A stretch of 64,000 nucleotides of DNA, from positions 62,001 through 126,000 of the forward strand of contig CAJUNT010000006.1 in assembly GCA_910587735.1 (NCBI GenBank), given 5' to 3'. This DNA comes from an uncultured Clostridia bacterium (GTDB lineage: Bacteria; Bacillota; Clostridia; Lachnospirales; Anaerotignaceae). Positions 9,592 to 19,744 of this stretch are shown here, one piece after another (position 1 is the stretch's first letter; every line of letters starts with the position of its first letter). Made by a program: the position numbers and the translations under genes. The notes beneath the pieces were generated by a model. It saw only the letters and a list, made by a program, of their open reading frames with translations. It had not been told where the DNA came from and did not search any database.

Positions 9592-9934
9592 ACTATTGCA
9601 GGAGTGTCTAAAAAGAGTAGTTTTAAAAATAATTTTTATTTCTGTTTGTCATCAGGAAAACGAAGTTTTCCAATAAAGTTTTTACCTCGCTTTTTTTAAA
9701 AAGCGAGTGAGGTGTGGAGCAACGCTCCAATATTTTAACAAAAGAATATTGTTTTATTTGCGAACGCTGTCTGGTCGACGCTAAACGAATGTCCACCAGA
9801 CATTCACCGCCTTGTAAACTTTCCCCCAGAAAGTTTGACAAAGAACTTTATCTTTTGCTAACGCAATGATGTCGCTATTTAGAAAACAACATTTTCACGG
9901 TTTTAAATGCGTGTTTAGCCACTCTCACTATTGC
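9592..9934. mobile_element. MITE-like element, copy A, with 8-bp flanking repeat
   Basis: A 327-bp element (9600-9926) has near-matching inverted ends: GGAGTGTCTAAA at 9601-9612 and TTTAGCCACTC at 9914-9924. It is flanked on both sides by the direct repeat ACTATTGC (9592-9599 and 9927-9934), the signature of a target-site duplication. The right duplicate contains the stop codon of the coiled-coil gene. It contains several small hairpins and no credible coding sequence. Related copies lie near 11.5, 36.4 and 63.9 kb. I do not recognise the parent transposase. Confidence 0.75.
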
Positions 9935-11418
9935 TCTAATGTTGAAAAATATTCTGAAACCAATTCTCTCATACCATATGGCACATCACTATTTTCAATG
10001 TCTCTCAAAGCATTGTTTCTATAAGAATGATAAACCTGTTCATATGGTACACTTTGTCCGATTTCTCCTATTGTTTGCTCTCTTGTAATATTGGTTTGTC
10101 CTTGTTCATTTTGCTGTCCTTGCAGTTGTGTGGAATAACCTGACATATTTTCTGCTTTTCTAGTATAAATTTTTTCTGTCTGCTGATGTCCGCTTCCTCT
10201 CCCCTGTCCTGAATTACTACCTTCTCCACCGCCTTGTCCACTACCACCTTGTCCCATACCACTTTGTTCGCCTTCACCCTGTCCTTGTCCTTGCCCTTCT
10301 CCTAATTGCCCAGACTGTCCAGAGTGTTCTGTTTTTGATGTAGTATTCTCAGACGCTAATGCTTGATTTAGATTTTCCATATTTTGAATCAATTCTTTAT
10401 TTTGATTCGACAATGTAGCCAATTTTCCTTTTAATGCTTGTCCTTTTATATTTGCCTGTGCCAAATTACCTTTAGAAAGCTGTTCCGATAAATTTTCAAG
10501 CAATTCCTTTAATTCTTCATCACTTAATTCCTTTACCATATCATTCATTGCTTGTGCAATTTGTTCCAATTCTTGTTGACTCATATTTTCCATTTGAGAA
10601 AGCAACTTATCCATTTGATTATTGATTTGCTGTGTATCTCCCTGTTCTAAAGCATTTGCCAATTCTTTTGTTTTTTCACTTTGAGAAAGTTTTTCAGCAG
10701 TTTTTTTCAAATCCTCGGGTATACTGTCTTTTTCAAGTGCCTTGATTGCTTGTTGTGCCTCTTCCACTAATTTTTTACTTTCTTCTAATGTCTGCGCTCT
10801 TTTCAAATTTTTAGTTATGCTATCCATTTCTTTGTCAAATGCTTTCAAAACATCTTCATCAAATTCCTTTTCTCTATCAATTTCTTTTTTTACTTCTTCA
10901 ATTTTTTTAAGTTGTGCAAAAGAATAGCGTTCTGCCTCTTTTTGTTGTGTTGTAGTAATAAAACTTGTACCAAATAATACAGCAAAAAGTAGCACAAGTA
11001 TTTGTATTTGTTTTTTTGGTAATGTCAGTTGATATTTTTTATGTAATTCACATTCATTTGCTTTTTGAAAGGCGTCTTTTACTGCCAGCTGTTCCATATT
11101 ATTCAATACTGTATTTTTTTCTAACAATTCTAATGCAGTAATAAAACGTTCCTCGTATCCTAATTTATCCGCTTGCTCTGCTGTTTTCTGCCATGTAATA
11201 CGTTTGAAATATGTCATTGCAAAAGAACACAATAAAACAACTGTCAATACAATTATAAAAAATAATTTGCTGTCACATAAATAATTCCATTTTGAAATCA
11301 CAGCAAATACTATCATCATTATCATACCTGCTATAAAAAATTTTAAAAATAGTTTATACCATAATTCAAATAATAATTTTATTTTTAATTTCAAAAGATA
11401 TTTTTTTAACTGCTCCAT
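9928..11418 (-). CDS. Coiled-coil membrane protein (DUF4175-like)
   Basis: This 496-residue protein has three hydrophobic helices (about 25-45, 53-70 and 133-152), a long coiled-coil (about 160-345) rich in Glu, Gln and Lys, and a Gly/Gln/Ser-rich flexible segment (about 355-420). It ends with a conserved-looking stretch containing VPYGMRELVSEYFSTLEQ. The arrangement resembles proteins found with BatA-type VWA proteins (DUF4175/TIGR02302 group), whose role is unknown. Its neighbours, an ABC transporter upstream and VWA proteins downstream, suggest an envelope-complex function. The start has a weak GGGAGGG site. The stop lies inside the flanking duplicate of repeat copy A. Confidence 0.72.
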   Translation of the reverse strand: MEQLKKYLLKLKIKLLFELWYKLFLKFFIAGMIMMIVFAVISKWNYLCDSKLFFIIVLTVVLLCSFAMTYFKRITWQKTAEQADKLGYEERFITALELLEKNTVLNNMEQLAVKDAFQKANECELHKKYQLTLPKKQIQILVLLFAVLFGTSFITTTQQKEAERYSFAQLKKIEEVKKEIDREKEFDEDVLKAFDKEMDSITKNLKRAQTLEESKKLVEEAQQAIKALEKDSIPEDLKKTAEKLSQSEKTKELANALEQGDTQQINNQMDKLLSQMENMSQQELEQIAQAMNDMVKELSDEELKELLENLSEQLSKGNLAQANIKGQALKGKLATLSNQNKELIQNMENLNQALASENTTSKTEHSGQSGQLGEGQGQGQGEGEQSGMGQGGSGQGGGEGSNSGQGRGSGHQQTEKIYTRKAENMSGYSTQLQGQQNEQGQTNITREQTIGEIGQSVPYEQVYHSYRNNALRDIENSDVPYGMRELVSEYFSTLEQ

Positions 11419-11460
11419 ATGATACCCTCCCCTCTACATTATAATATTGATTTTATAATG

Positions 11461-11579
11461 AAAAATTTCGTTTTTACAATAAAGTTTTTGCTTCGCTTTT
11501 ATGGAAAAGCGAGCGAGAGTTTGAGGTGCAAAACATAGACCAATGCTCCCAATATTTTTAACGCTTGTTTAGCCACTCC
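11461..11579. repeat. Truncated copy B of the MITE-like family
   Basis: This 119-bp fragment keeps the right-hand inverted end (TTTAGCCACTCC at 11568-11579), the CGAAG/TCGTTTT start region, the GAAAAGCGAGCGAGAGT hairpin arm and the CAATGCTCCCAATATTTTTA segment seen in the other copies. The left terminus and the middle hairpins are missing. It lies between the coiled-coil gene start and the ABC permease stop. Confidence 0.65.
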
Positions 11580-11615
11580 CATAAAAAAGACTTTACTGAC
11601 AGACTGATTTTATAT

Positions 11616-12485
11616 TTATTTTCTTTTTTTCACTGGACTAACAAATATTGTCGCCAAAAATATAAACACCATAGAAATAACAATATCAAATACAAAATTT
11701 ACTACCCAATAATGTTTTACTATTGTATTTAAAAAAGAAGTATTTTTATAAGCATAATAAAGTTGAGAATATATCATATCTGTTCCTAATTGATTATCAA
11801 TCAATGAAAAGAAACCTACACCTGGATTAGAGCAAAGTACAACTAACGGAAATGTTAAACCAGGGTCTGTTTGATACATTGTGTAATAAATTCCTCTTTG
11901 AAGTACTACTACTATCAATGTACCAATACAAAATACTCCTCCTATGAGCAAATACACCACAACCATAGATACTACTGTCTTTTTAAATATGCATGAAAAA
12001 AATATAGATATAGAACACGCCATACAAGCTGTGGCAATAATAAATAAAAACATTATCAATAATGAAAATATAGAAACACCACCAAAATAAAATACTATAG
12101 AAAATATAGGCAATGTAGCTATAATAATCAATATTAATGTCGCCATAGATGACATCAATTTTCCCAATACAATAGAAAGAGGTGACATTTTTGTCATTAA
12201 AAGTAAATCCAATGTTTGTCGTTCCCTTTCTCCACTGATACAGCCTGCTGTCATTGCTGGCGCAGCTAAAAGTATTAGCCCCATCTGTATGGCACAAAGT
12301 ACCACATACATCCATGTAATTTCTTCTGGGTCAAATGAATAATCATAAGAATTGAACATCGTGCCATATATAAATATCACTGCGCCTATTGTCACTATGG
12401 CAACATATGCCGTAAGTACTGCAAACATTTTCCAGCTTCTTAATACTGTTTTGATTTCACGACGCAATACAGGATTCATCATCAT
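11616..12485 (-). CDS. ABC transporter permease (ABC-2 type)
   Basis: This 289-residue integral membrane protein has six predicted helices. Its N-terminus begins MMMNPVLRREIKTVLRSWK, and a loop carries SGERERQTLDLLLMTKMSPLSIVLGK. That loop is the coupling-helix signature of ABC-2 permeases (GldF/YtrC-like). Its ATG overlaps the ATPase stop codon by 4 bases (ATGA), which is strong evidence that the two act as one exporter or membrane-remodelling unit. The substrate is unknown. The genomic setting is the same as Gld-type ABC systems next to VWA or auxiliary membrane proteins. Confidence 0.88.
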   Translation of the reverse strand: MMMNPVLRREIKTVLRSWKMFAVLTAYVAIVTIGAVIFIYGTMFNSYDYSFDPEEITWMYVVLCAIQMGLILLAAPAMTAGCISGERERQTLDLLLMTKMSPLSIVLGKLMSSMATLILIIIATLPIFSIVFYFGGVSIFSLLIMFLFIIATACMACSISIFFSCIFKKTVVSMVVVYLLIGGVFCIGTLIVVVLQRGIYYTMYQTDPGLTFPLVVLCSNPGVGFFSLIDNQLGTDMIYSQLYYAYKNTSFLNTIVKHYWVVNFVFDIVISMVFIFLATIFVSPVKKRK

Positions 12486-13408
12486 TTTTGTTCCCCTCCC
12501 GTCACTTGCATAAATATTTCTTCCAAATTACCTTCTTTTTCTCTAAAATACAATACATCAATATCTGCTAATACAATTTGTTTTAACAATGATGCTAATT
12601 CTTTATCTGTTTGTTGAAATGAAAACTCAACATCAAATGTATTTTCTACAATATTTTCTACAAAAGGCTGTTCTTCAAGCAATTTCAAAAGTATATCCAT
12701 ATTCTCCAAGGGTCGTATTTGTATTCTTCTTGTTTTTGTCATTTGTTTCATAATTTCCTGTACGCTACCCTGTACAACAATATGCCCTTTGTCAATGATA
12801 CCTACTTCTGTACACATTTCTGCGAGTTCTGGCAATATATGAGAACTTATCATAATTGTTTTTCCCATTGTTTGAAGTTGTTTTAAAACCTCTTTCATTT
12901 CTACTCTAGCCCTTGGGTCAAGCCCAGATGCAGGTTCATCTAATATCAACACTTTAGGGTCATGTATCAAACTTCTTGCAAGGCAAAGTCTTTGTTTCAT
13001 GCCTCGTGAAAGATTATCAACATAAGAATCCTTTTTATGAGAAAGGTCTACAATTTCAAGAAGATTATCAATTAACGCCTCTCTTTGTTCATAAGGTATA
13101 TAATATGTTCCAGCATAAAAATCCATATACTCTGATACTTTTAAATCATCATAAACACCAAAAAAGTCAGGCATATATCCTATACGTTCTTTTAATGCTT
13201 TAGGATTTTTCGTAACATCTACATCATCAATCATAACACTTCCGCTTGTTGCTTTTAAAAGCCCTGACATAATTTTCATTGTAGTCGTTTTTCCTGCCCC
13301 ATTTGGACCAACAAAACCAAATATACTACTTTCTGGTATACTCAAATTCAAATCGTCTACCGCAGTAAATTTACCATATTTTTTTACAAGATGTTTAATT
13401 TCCAGCAT
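12482..13408 (-). CDS. ABC transporter ATP-binding protein
   Basis: This 308-residue ATPase has Walker A GPNGAGKTT, a Q-loop near YMPDFFGVY, signature LSRGMKQRL, Walker B VLILDEPASGLDP and a switch histidine in MISSHILPEL. The C-terminal 80 residues form the extra domain of GldA/CcmA-type ATPases. The ATG at 13408 is chosen over upstream starts because GGAGGGGG precedes it. The gene overlaps the upstream membrane-protein gene by 14 bases and the downstream permease by 4, making a tightly coupled transport module. Confidence 0.92.
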   Translation of the reverse strand: MLEIKHLVKKYGKFTAVDDLNLSIPESSIFGFVGPNGAGKTTTMKIMSGLLKATSGSVMIDDVDVTKNPKALKERIGYMPDFFGVYDDLKVSEYMDFYAGTYYIPYEQREALIDNLLEIVDLSHKKDSYVDNLSRGMKQRLCLARSLIHDPKVLILDEPASGLDPRARVEMKEVLKQLQTMGKTIMISSHILPELAEMCTEVGIIDKGHIVVQGSVQEIMKQMTKTRRIQIRPLENMDILLKLLEEQPFVENIVENTFDVEFSFQQTDKELASLLKQIVLADIDVLYFREKEGNLEEIFMQVTGGEQK

Positions 13409-15956
13409 ATTGTCCTGCCCCCTCCAATCTAATTTCTGGGTATCTGACTTCCGTTTGTTTTTGGACAAAATATTTTACCATAACATAATTATTTTGTTGT
13501 TCTGGCATATCTGCATATGAATCAGTATTGATATACTCATCAATATCATAATAAGTATCACTTTTTAATGCTTCCCATGTACCTGTTTTTGCATTATAAA
13601 TTTCAGGTGCTGCATAAAAATTGCCTGTATCATTTAAAGAACGGAACTGCATACTTTTTATATTTGTATTTGCTGGTAATGTAAATCCCCATACTATTTC
13701 AGATGACAATTCTGAATACAGAGAACCATCTCCATACTCTCTTATATAAACTTCATTTTCATTATCAATTACATTTCCTGACAATATACCAAAAGGTATT
13801 TCAAAACTTTGCGCATTAGATAAAGTAACATCATAATCTATCATATATAAATTTAATGTATTTTCTATTGGCTCATTTTGATTCACATAAAATGTTTGGG
13901 GTAATATACCTTGTTCATCAAAAGCATACAAATATACTTTAATATTTCCTTCATTTAACAATTTTCTTTCTGATTCGTTCCAGTTAATATATTCTTGTAC
14001 TAAATCATTTTCTCTCATTATTCTATAAGCGTCTTGTCTTGTAATTTCTCCTGCTTTAATTTTTTTGTTTAATGTAGCTCTATCACTCAAATTATTAAAT
14101 ATTTCCCACATTCTAACAGAAACATTTGTATTTTGTTTATCTATCATTTCCTCATTAAAATCTATGCTTTCTCCTGATTTCAAATGGTCTATCACTGATA
14201 CTTTTTTACCTGCAATAACAATAATATCTTTTAAATTTCTATTGGTATGATTGGCAATATTTCCAACAAGTCTATCATTTTCCATTTTCATGTCACAATC
14301 TATTGTACCACCTAAATCTGTTAAAGTTTCCATTTCAAAATCATTGCTTTGCCAGCTTCTTCTATTCAAATATGTAATTTCTGTTTTACCTGACAACAAT
14401 ACCTTGTTAATACATTTTTCTTCTGTAATATCATTATATCGATAAGCATTTTTCATAGGTACTGACAAATTAGCAAACTCATCAGATGTCAATGTAATAT
14501 CTCCCTTTTTTCTGGACTTCACATAACCATATATATCTGTTTTTGCTGTACTTTGCCCCTGTTTTATTTCTGTTGCAGAAACAATATTTAATATACCATT
14601 TTTATATTGGCTGTTTATACTTAATACAAATATTGCTATCATAAATATTGCAGAAAGTGCTGGAATCACTACCCAACCCATTTCCCTTTTATCTTTTCTT
14701 TTTAATATGATATACACAATAGGACCTATTACAACAACATATATCGCCACAGTAGCTAATATAATATAAATACTGCTTGTTTTTAATTCTGGAAATCTTC
14801 TTGCTACATACTGCATAGGATTATTCTCATAGCTATCTGTATATTCTATTAATTGTAAACTTTCCGAAGCATACTCACAACATTGTTTGATATTATTTAC
14901 AAATCCTGCTATATTTGTTACTGGTGCTAATGATAATGAAATATCATATAATATAACAGAGCCTGTCCCTATTTTTATGATAGAAGCATTATCTGTAATT
15001 GTTTCAACACCATCTATTTGAGATAGTTCCAACTGTGCTACATCTGCTCTTGCTCTTTCTCCTTCTATTACAATACTTTTTGATATGGTATCATAATTGG
15101 AAACAGAAACAATATTTTGCAAACCGCCTAATGTTTTAGAGGCATTTACTCCAGTACCTATTACACAAACACCACCATATTCTATCCATTCTAAAAGCGC
15201 ATCTTTTTGTTGTTGTGATAATTCTTTTGTATCAAAATCATCTATTACAATTACTTTAAAATGATTCATAGATGCTTTTTCACTAGGGAATGTTTCTTTT
15301 CCTAAAAAAACAGTTTTGGTATAATCTCCTGTATAATCCTCATTTTCTGCAAAATGTATTGCAGATATATATGACATATCTGTTGGTCTTTCAGAAAGTA
15401 CACCTACTAATATTGTTGCAGGGTCAAGGGGTTTTGCACTAAAATATTTTTTATATACTACTTTTCCCTTTTTATCTACTAATGTCACTTCAAAATCTTT
15501 TTGTATTGTTCCAACAGGTATTGAAAAATTGATTTGTTTTCCTGCACCTTTTTGCAATTCCAAAGGCTGATAATAAATACCATATTCCTTACCTTCATTT
15601 TGATTATAAACTGTATAATCTACTTTTATTTGAAATTCCCCTTTAAAATCCTCCCCATTATTTACCATAATAGCAGATACTGGTACTGTATTCCCCACAA
15701 TATACTGTTGTTCAAAACCAATAAAAGTATTTACTGAAAAAATATCTGTACCAATTTCATTTTCTTTTTTATAGCTTTCAGAAAGTTGTAAACCATTTTT
15801 ATTTTGTTCTGTAACTAATTTTGTAGTCATTTGTGTTGCCATTGCTCTTGCAGAAAATATGGGTGCAATTAAACTAAGTACCATAGCAATGACAAGTACA
15901 ATGGCAATGATTGCCGCCATACGCCTTCTTTTTTGTTCTTTTTTGTTATTGTTCAT
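13395..15956 (-). CDS. Large membrane protein, first gene of the ABC/VWA operon
   Basis: I do not recognise a named family for this 853-residue protein. A signal-like N-terminal helix (about 14-35) is followed by an extracellular domain. Residues about 180-290 have the shape of a GATase-like or DUF4350-type fold, with VIVIDDFDTKELSQQQKDAL and YGGVCVIGTGV. Two helices follow at about 395-420 and 430-447. The rest is predicted to lie outside and contains beta-rich segments. In function it probably supplies the extracellular part of the ABC-2 exporter encoded just downstream, comparable to the GldG-type auxiliary subunit. It is the likely first gene of a six-gene transcript running to 4964. Confidence 0.75.
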   Translation of the reverse strand: MNNNKKEQKRRRMAAIIAIVLVIAMVLSLIAPIFSARAMATQMTTKLVTEQNKNGLQLSESYKKENEIGTDIFSVNTFIGFEQQYIVGNTVPVSAIMVNNGEDFKGEFQIKVDYTVYNQNEGKEYGIYYQPLELQKGAGKQINFSIPVGTIQKDFEVTLVDKKGKVVYKKYFSAKPLDPATILVGVLSERPTDMSYISAIHFAENEDYTGDYTKTVFLGKETFPSEKASMNHFKVIVIDDFDTKELSQQQKDALLEWIEYGGVCVIGTGVNASKTLGGLQNIVSVSNYDTISKSIVIEGERARADVAQLELSQIDGVETITDNASIIKIGTGSVILYDISLSLAPVTNIAGFVNNIKQCCEYASESLQLIEYTDSYENNPMQYVARRFPELKTSSIYIILATVAIYVVVIGPIVYIILKRKDKREMGWVVIPALSAIFMIAIFVLSINSQYKNGILNIVSATEIKQGQSTAKTDIYGYVKSRKKGDITLTSDEFANLSVPMKNAYRYNDITEEKCINKVLLSGKTEITYLNRRSWQSNDFEMETLTDLGGTIDCDMKMENDRLVGNIANHTNRNLKDIIVIAGKKVSVIDHLKSGESIDFNEEMIDKQNTNVSVRMWEIFNNLSDRATLNKKIKAGEITRQDAYRIMRENDLVQEYINWNESERKLLNEGNIKVYLYAFDEQGILPQTFYVNQNEPIENTLNLYMIDYDVTLSNAQSFEIPFGILSGNVIDNENEVYIREYGDGSLYSELSSEIVWGFTLPANTNIKSMQFRSLNDTGNFYAAPEIYNAKTGTWEALKSDTYYDIDEYINTDSYADMPEQQNNYVMVKYFVQKQTEVRYPEIRLEGAGQYAGN

Positions 15957-16181
15957 ATCACTACATAACCTCCCTTATTTATTACCTTAATCATAAAACA
16001 GCAAAATTTATACTATTAGCATAACAAAATATTTTTACTGTCACTATTATATCAATTTGCCAAAAATATAAATACTAATTTTTTCTTACACTTTTATGAT
16101 ATTCGCTATAAATTTTATTTACAGACTTTATTTTCACTCACAAAATTTATATTTTATCAGCATTATTTTTCATTTACTTTA

Positions 16182-18023
16182 TTACAAACCAATTTCTTTT
16201 AAAAAGCAAGAGCGTTTTGTTTTTTTGTCATGTCTTTGTGCAATTTCAGAAATATAAAGTTTACTTTTTGCCCTTGTAATTGCCACATAAAATAATCGTC
16301 TTTCTTCTTCTATCTGTTCTGGTGTAGTGCTTTTTTTATGAGGTATGATTTCCTCTACAATACTCGGAATAAATACCACTTCAAATTCTAATCCTTTTGC
16401 AGAATGCATAGTAGAAAGTGTGACACCTTGTATTTGTTGTTCTGTATTTTTTCGATTTTCCTGCTCCATTTGCATTTCCATATACTGTAATTTTTGCAAA
16501 AAACTTTCTATATCTTTTGTATCTTCTGCAAACTGTGTGATTTCTTCCGCAATTTCCAAATATCCCTCCAAACTTGCTTTACTAAATTTTGCATACTCTC
16601 TTAAGTAATCATCATATCCTACAATATTTCTTATGTATTTTATTGCCTGTAAAGGATTTCTTTTTTTAATCTGTGCTAAATACAACTGCAAATCACTTAA
16701 ATTTTGTTGCTGATATTTTCTAATATTAGGAAGTGTAAATAATGTTCTAAAAAGAGGCATATTTTCATTTTCTGCTGATTCCAGCAATTCCCTGCTGATA
16801 TATCTTTTCGGTTTATTCACAATACGGCGAAGCTCCCCATCATTCTCTATATTTTGTGATAATTTTAAATAAGCACTAAAATCTTTACTAATCCAATGGC
16901 TATATAAATTAAAACTTTTATCTTTTAATAAAAATGGTATGCCTTTTTGTGCTAATGCTCTTGCAAAAACACCTCCCTGCAAATTTGTTCTGTAAATAAC
17001 AGCCATTTGTTGATAAGGAATACCCTTTTTTCTAATTTGTGACAATTTCAAAGCAATTTTTTCTGCCTCATTATGAGCATCTTTTTCTGTAAAAAATATG
17101 ATTTTTTTTCCTTCTCCTTTTTGTCCATGCATATTTTTTTCAAAACGCTTTTGATTGTGGCTAATCACTTTTTCAGATAATTTAATAATTTTTTCCGTAG
17201 AACGATAATTCACACATAATGTTATTTTTTCAGCATTTGTATATTTTTGAGTAAACTGTAATAAAAAATCTGGACGTGCTCCTCTAAAACAATAAATACT
17301 TTGGTCATCATCTCCCACAGCAAAAATATTATTTTGTGGTTCTGCAAGCAACGAAATACACATATTTTGCGCTTGATTGATATCTTGATACTCATCTAAT
17401 AATATATATTCATAATGATTTTGCCAATATTTTTTACCTTGTTCCTCTGTTGTCAAATATTCATAACATTGTGTCAACATATCATCAAAATCAATTTTAT
17501 TTTTCACTGCTTTATATTGCTCATACTTTTTTACCATTTTTTGAAATAATTTTTCTGAAAAATTAGTAGAGTGATATTGTTTTAATGGTATCAATTCATT
17601 TTTCATAAGCGAAATTTCAGAAAGCAAATCTTTTATATATTCCTCTTGGTCATTTGTTTCGATACCCAATTCCATAATTAGTTTTTTAAAAAAATTCCAT
17701 TTTTCATCATTATTTATAATCTGCTCTAAGCGATAACCATACGCTTTTCTTAATATTCTAAAAAATACATTATGAAAAGTACCAAATATTACCGATTCTC
17801 CTCCCAATACACTCAACTGCATAAACCGTTGTTTCATTTCTGTTGCTGCTGCTTTTGTATAGGTTACAACAAGTATTTTTTGAGGTGGTACATTATATTG
17901 TTCTATCAAATATTTTACACGATATATAATCACCGTTGTTTTGCCACTTCCTGGTCCTGCAAGCACAAGCATTGGTCCTTTATGATGTTCAATTGCTTTT
18001 TTTTGTTCTACATTAAAATCCAT
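16182..18023 (-). CDS. UvrD/PcrA-like superfamily 1 DNA helicase
   Basis: This 613-residue 3'-5' helicase shows the Q motif at FNVEQKKAIEH, Walker A GPGSGKT, motif Ia TYTKAAATEM, motif II LLDEYQDIN, motif III AVGDDDQSIYCFRGA, motif IV VIYRTN and motif VI YVAITRAKSKLYIS. It is shorter than typical PcrA (about 720-770 residues), mainly through a reduced 2B region and the absence of a C-terminal extension. Its role is probably repair or replication-fork processing. The start is preceded by CAGGAG. It stands alone, divergent from the glycosyltransferase. Confidence 0.92.
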   Translation of the reverse strand: MDFNVEQKKAIEHHKGPMLVLAGPGSGKTTVIIYRVKYLIEQYNVPPQKILVVTYTKAAATEMKQRFMQLSVLGGESVIFGTFHNVFFRILRKAYGYRLEQIINNDEKWNFFKKLIMELGIETNDQEEYIKDLLSEISLMKNELIPLKQYHSTNFSEKLFQKMVKKYEQYKAVKNKIDFDDMLTQCYEYLTTEEQGKKYWQNHYEYILLDEYQDINQAQNMCISLLAEPQNNIFAVGDDDQSIYCFRGARPDFLLQFTQKYTNAEKITLCVNYRSTEKIIKLSEKVISHNQKRFEKNMHGQKGEGKKIIFFTEKDAHNEAEKIALKLSQIRKKGIPYQQMAVIYRTNLQGGVFARALAQKGIPFLLKDKSFNLYSHWISKDFSAYLKLSQNIENDGELRRIVNKPKRYISRELLESAENENMPLFRTLFTLPNIRKYQQQNLSDLQLYLAQIKKRNPLQAIKYIRNIVGYDDYLREYAKFSKASLEGYLEIAEEITQFAEDTKDIESFLQKLQYMEMQMEQENRKNTEQQIQGVTLSTMHSAKGLEFEVVFIPSIVEEIIPHKKSTTPEQIEEERRLFYVAITRAKSKLYISEIAQRHDKKTKRSCFLKEIGL

Positions 18024-18352
18024 GTTACTACTCCTGTTCTATCATATACTGCTTTTTTTAATAGTATCATATCACAACAAAATATTTCGTCAAATATATT
18101 CGTCAAATTCTTTCACAAAATTACAAATCGTATATCAATTATTACATGATATTTGTAAAATTCTGTCGCTTTTCTTACGTTATATACACAATAGTTGCCA
18201 ATACTCATTTTTTGTATTAAAATGCCTTTAGGTCTTAAGTATCATAGCAAATAAATTTATCAATAAAATTTTTACGTATTTATACATTTTTACTCATGCA
18301 ATTTTACCATAATTTATAAAATAATAGTAACAGTTAGGAGGTTTTATTTGAT
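18024..18352. other. Divergent intergenic region
   Basis: These 329 bases separate the divergent helicase and glycosyltransferase starts. The region is AT-rich and must contain both promoters. I see a strong ribosome binding site (TTAGGAGG) for the glycosyltransferase. I could not identify a confident -35/-10 pair or any RNA structure. Confidence 0.5.
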
Positions 18353-19729
18353 ATGAATATTGGATTATTTACAGATACTTATTTTCCACAAATCAATGGC
18401 GTTGCAACATCTGTTCATACGCTTGCTGGTGCATTAAGGGCAAGAGGACATAATGTTTATATTTTTACACCAAAAGACCCCAATACAACAGCAGAGCAAA
18501 GCGATGAAAATGTCATTGCTATGCCTAGTCTGCCGTTTATGCTTTTACGTAACTATCGTGTAGGATTAATCTATTCTCCTCGTGCTTTTAATCAAATTTC
18601 ACATTTGCATTTAGATATTGTGCATACACAAACAGAGTTTCCATTAGGTATATTTGGAAAACTGCTTTCTACTGTAAAAAAAATACCTATGGTGCATACC
18701 TATCACACTATGTATGAAGACTATGTGCATTATATTGCAAAGGGATATATCGTTACACCAGCTATGGCAAAAGAATTTAGTAAATTGTTTTGCAACAGTG
18801 CTACAGCCGTTGTGGCACCAACAGAAAAGGCAAAACACTTTTTGGAAGAATATGGTGTGACAAAGCCCATTGAAATTATACCAACAGGTATTGATACCTC
18901 TTTATTTGCCAAAAAAAATTTTTTAGAACAGGATACCATAGCATTAAAGCAGTCTTTAGGGCTTGAAAAAGATACTCCTGTTATATTATCATTAGGTCGT
19001 GTAGCAAAAGAAAAAAGTATTGATGTAATACTGCGAGCATTACCCAAACTTTTTCAAAAAATGCCTCAGGCACGTATGGTAATTGTAGGAGATGGTCCAG
19101 AAAGGGAAAATTTAGAGCATTTAGCAAAAGAACTAGATATTGCACACAAAGTACTTTTTATAGGTGCAAAGCCTTGGACAGAAATTGGAAGATATTATCA
19201 AATTGGTACTGTATTTTGTAGTGCTTCTGTATCTGAAACACAAGGGCTAACATTCGCAGAGGCTATGGCTGGTGGTATTCCTGTTGTAGCAAAAAGAGAT
19301 GAATCCATAGAAAATATAATAGAAAATAATAAAACTGGATTACTTTTTGAAACAGAAGAAGATTTAACTGAAAAACTTTATATGCTTTTAAATACACCAA
19401 CATTACAAAAAAGACTTGCCAATGCCTCTATTACCAAAATGGAACTGCTTTCCGTAGAAGCATTTGCAGAACATATGGAGCAATTATATGAAAATACCAT
19501 TGCTGTTTATCATTCAGACACAGCACAAGAACATTTTGTAAAACGTCCTCTTTTTGCTGGTGTAAAAACAGTGAAAAGTATTTCAAAGTTACCTAAAAAA
19601 ATAGTTAAAAAAGGTACTGGCTTATTATATTTACCATTACTGCGTAAAAATAATATTTCTCATACAGAACAAAGCAATATAAGCGATACAGAACAAAATC
19701 AAAGAGAAAACGATAGTACAAAAGAATGA
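18353..19729 (+). CDS. GT4 family glycosyltransferase
   Basis: This 458-residue GT-B enzyme probably transfers a sugar from a nucleotide donor to a lipid acceptor. The N-terminal DTYFPQINGVATSVHTLA is characteristic of diacylglycerol glucosyltransferases (MgdA/UgtP-like GT4). The C-terminal domain holds the SLGRVAKEKSID and GDGPERE donor-site motifs and the E-x7-E element in SETQGLTFAEAMAGGIPVVA. A basic C-terminal tail with KKIVKKGTG may bind the membrane. An acceptor other than diacylglycerol cannot be excluded. hisC begins 15 bases after its stop. Confidence 0.88.
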   Translation: MNIGLFTDTYFPQINGVATSVHTLAGALRARGHNVYIFTPKDPNTTAEQSDENVIAMPSLPFMLLRNYRVGLIYSPRAFNQISHLHLDIVHTQTEFPLGIFGKLLSTVKKIPMVHTYHTMYEDYVHYIAKGYIVTPAMAKEFSKLFCNSATAVVAPTEKAKHFLEEYGVTKPIEIIPTGIDTSLFAKKNFLEQDTIALKQSLGLEKDTPVILSLGRVAKEKSIDVILRALPKLFQKMPQARMVIVGDGPERENLEHLAKELDIAHKVLFIGAKPWTEIGRYYQIGTVFCSASVSETQGLTFAEAMAGGIPVVAKRDESIENIIENNKTGLLFETEEDLTEKLYMLLNTPTLQKRLANASITKMELLSVEAFAEHMEQLYENTIAVYHSDTAQEHFVKRPLFAGVKTVKSISKLPKKIVKKGTGLLYLPLLRKNNISHTEQSNISDTEQNQRENDSTKE

Positions 19730-19744
19730 TGAGGTGAATGAATT

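Noticed and set aside
9623..9841. 72-codon minus-strand ORF inside repeat copy A
   Set aside because: It spans repeat hairpins, is not preserved in copy D, and has no ribosome binding site.
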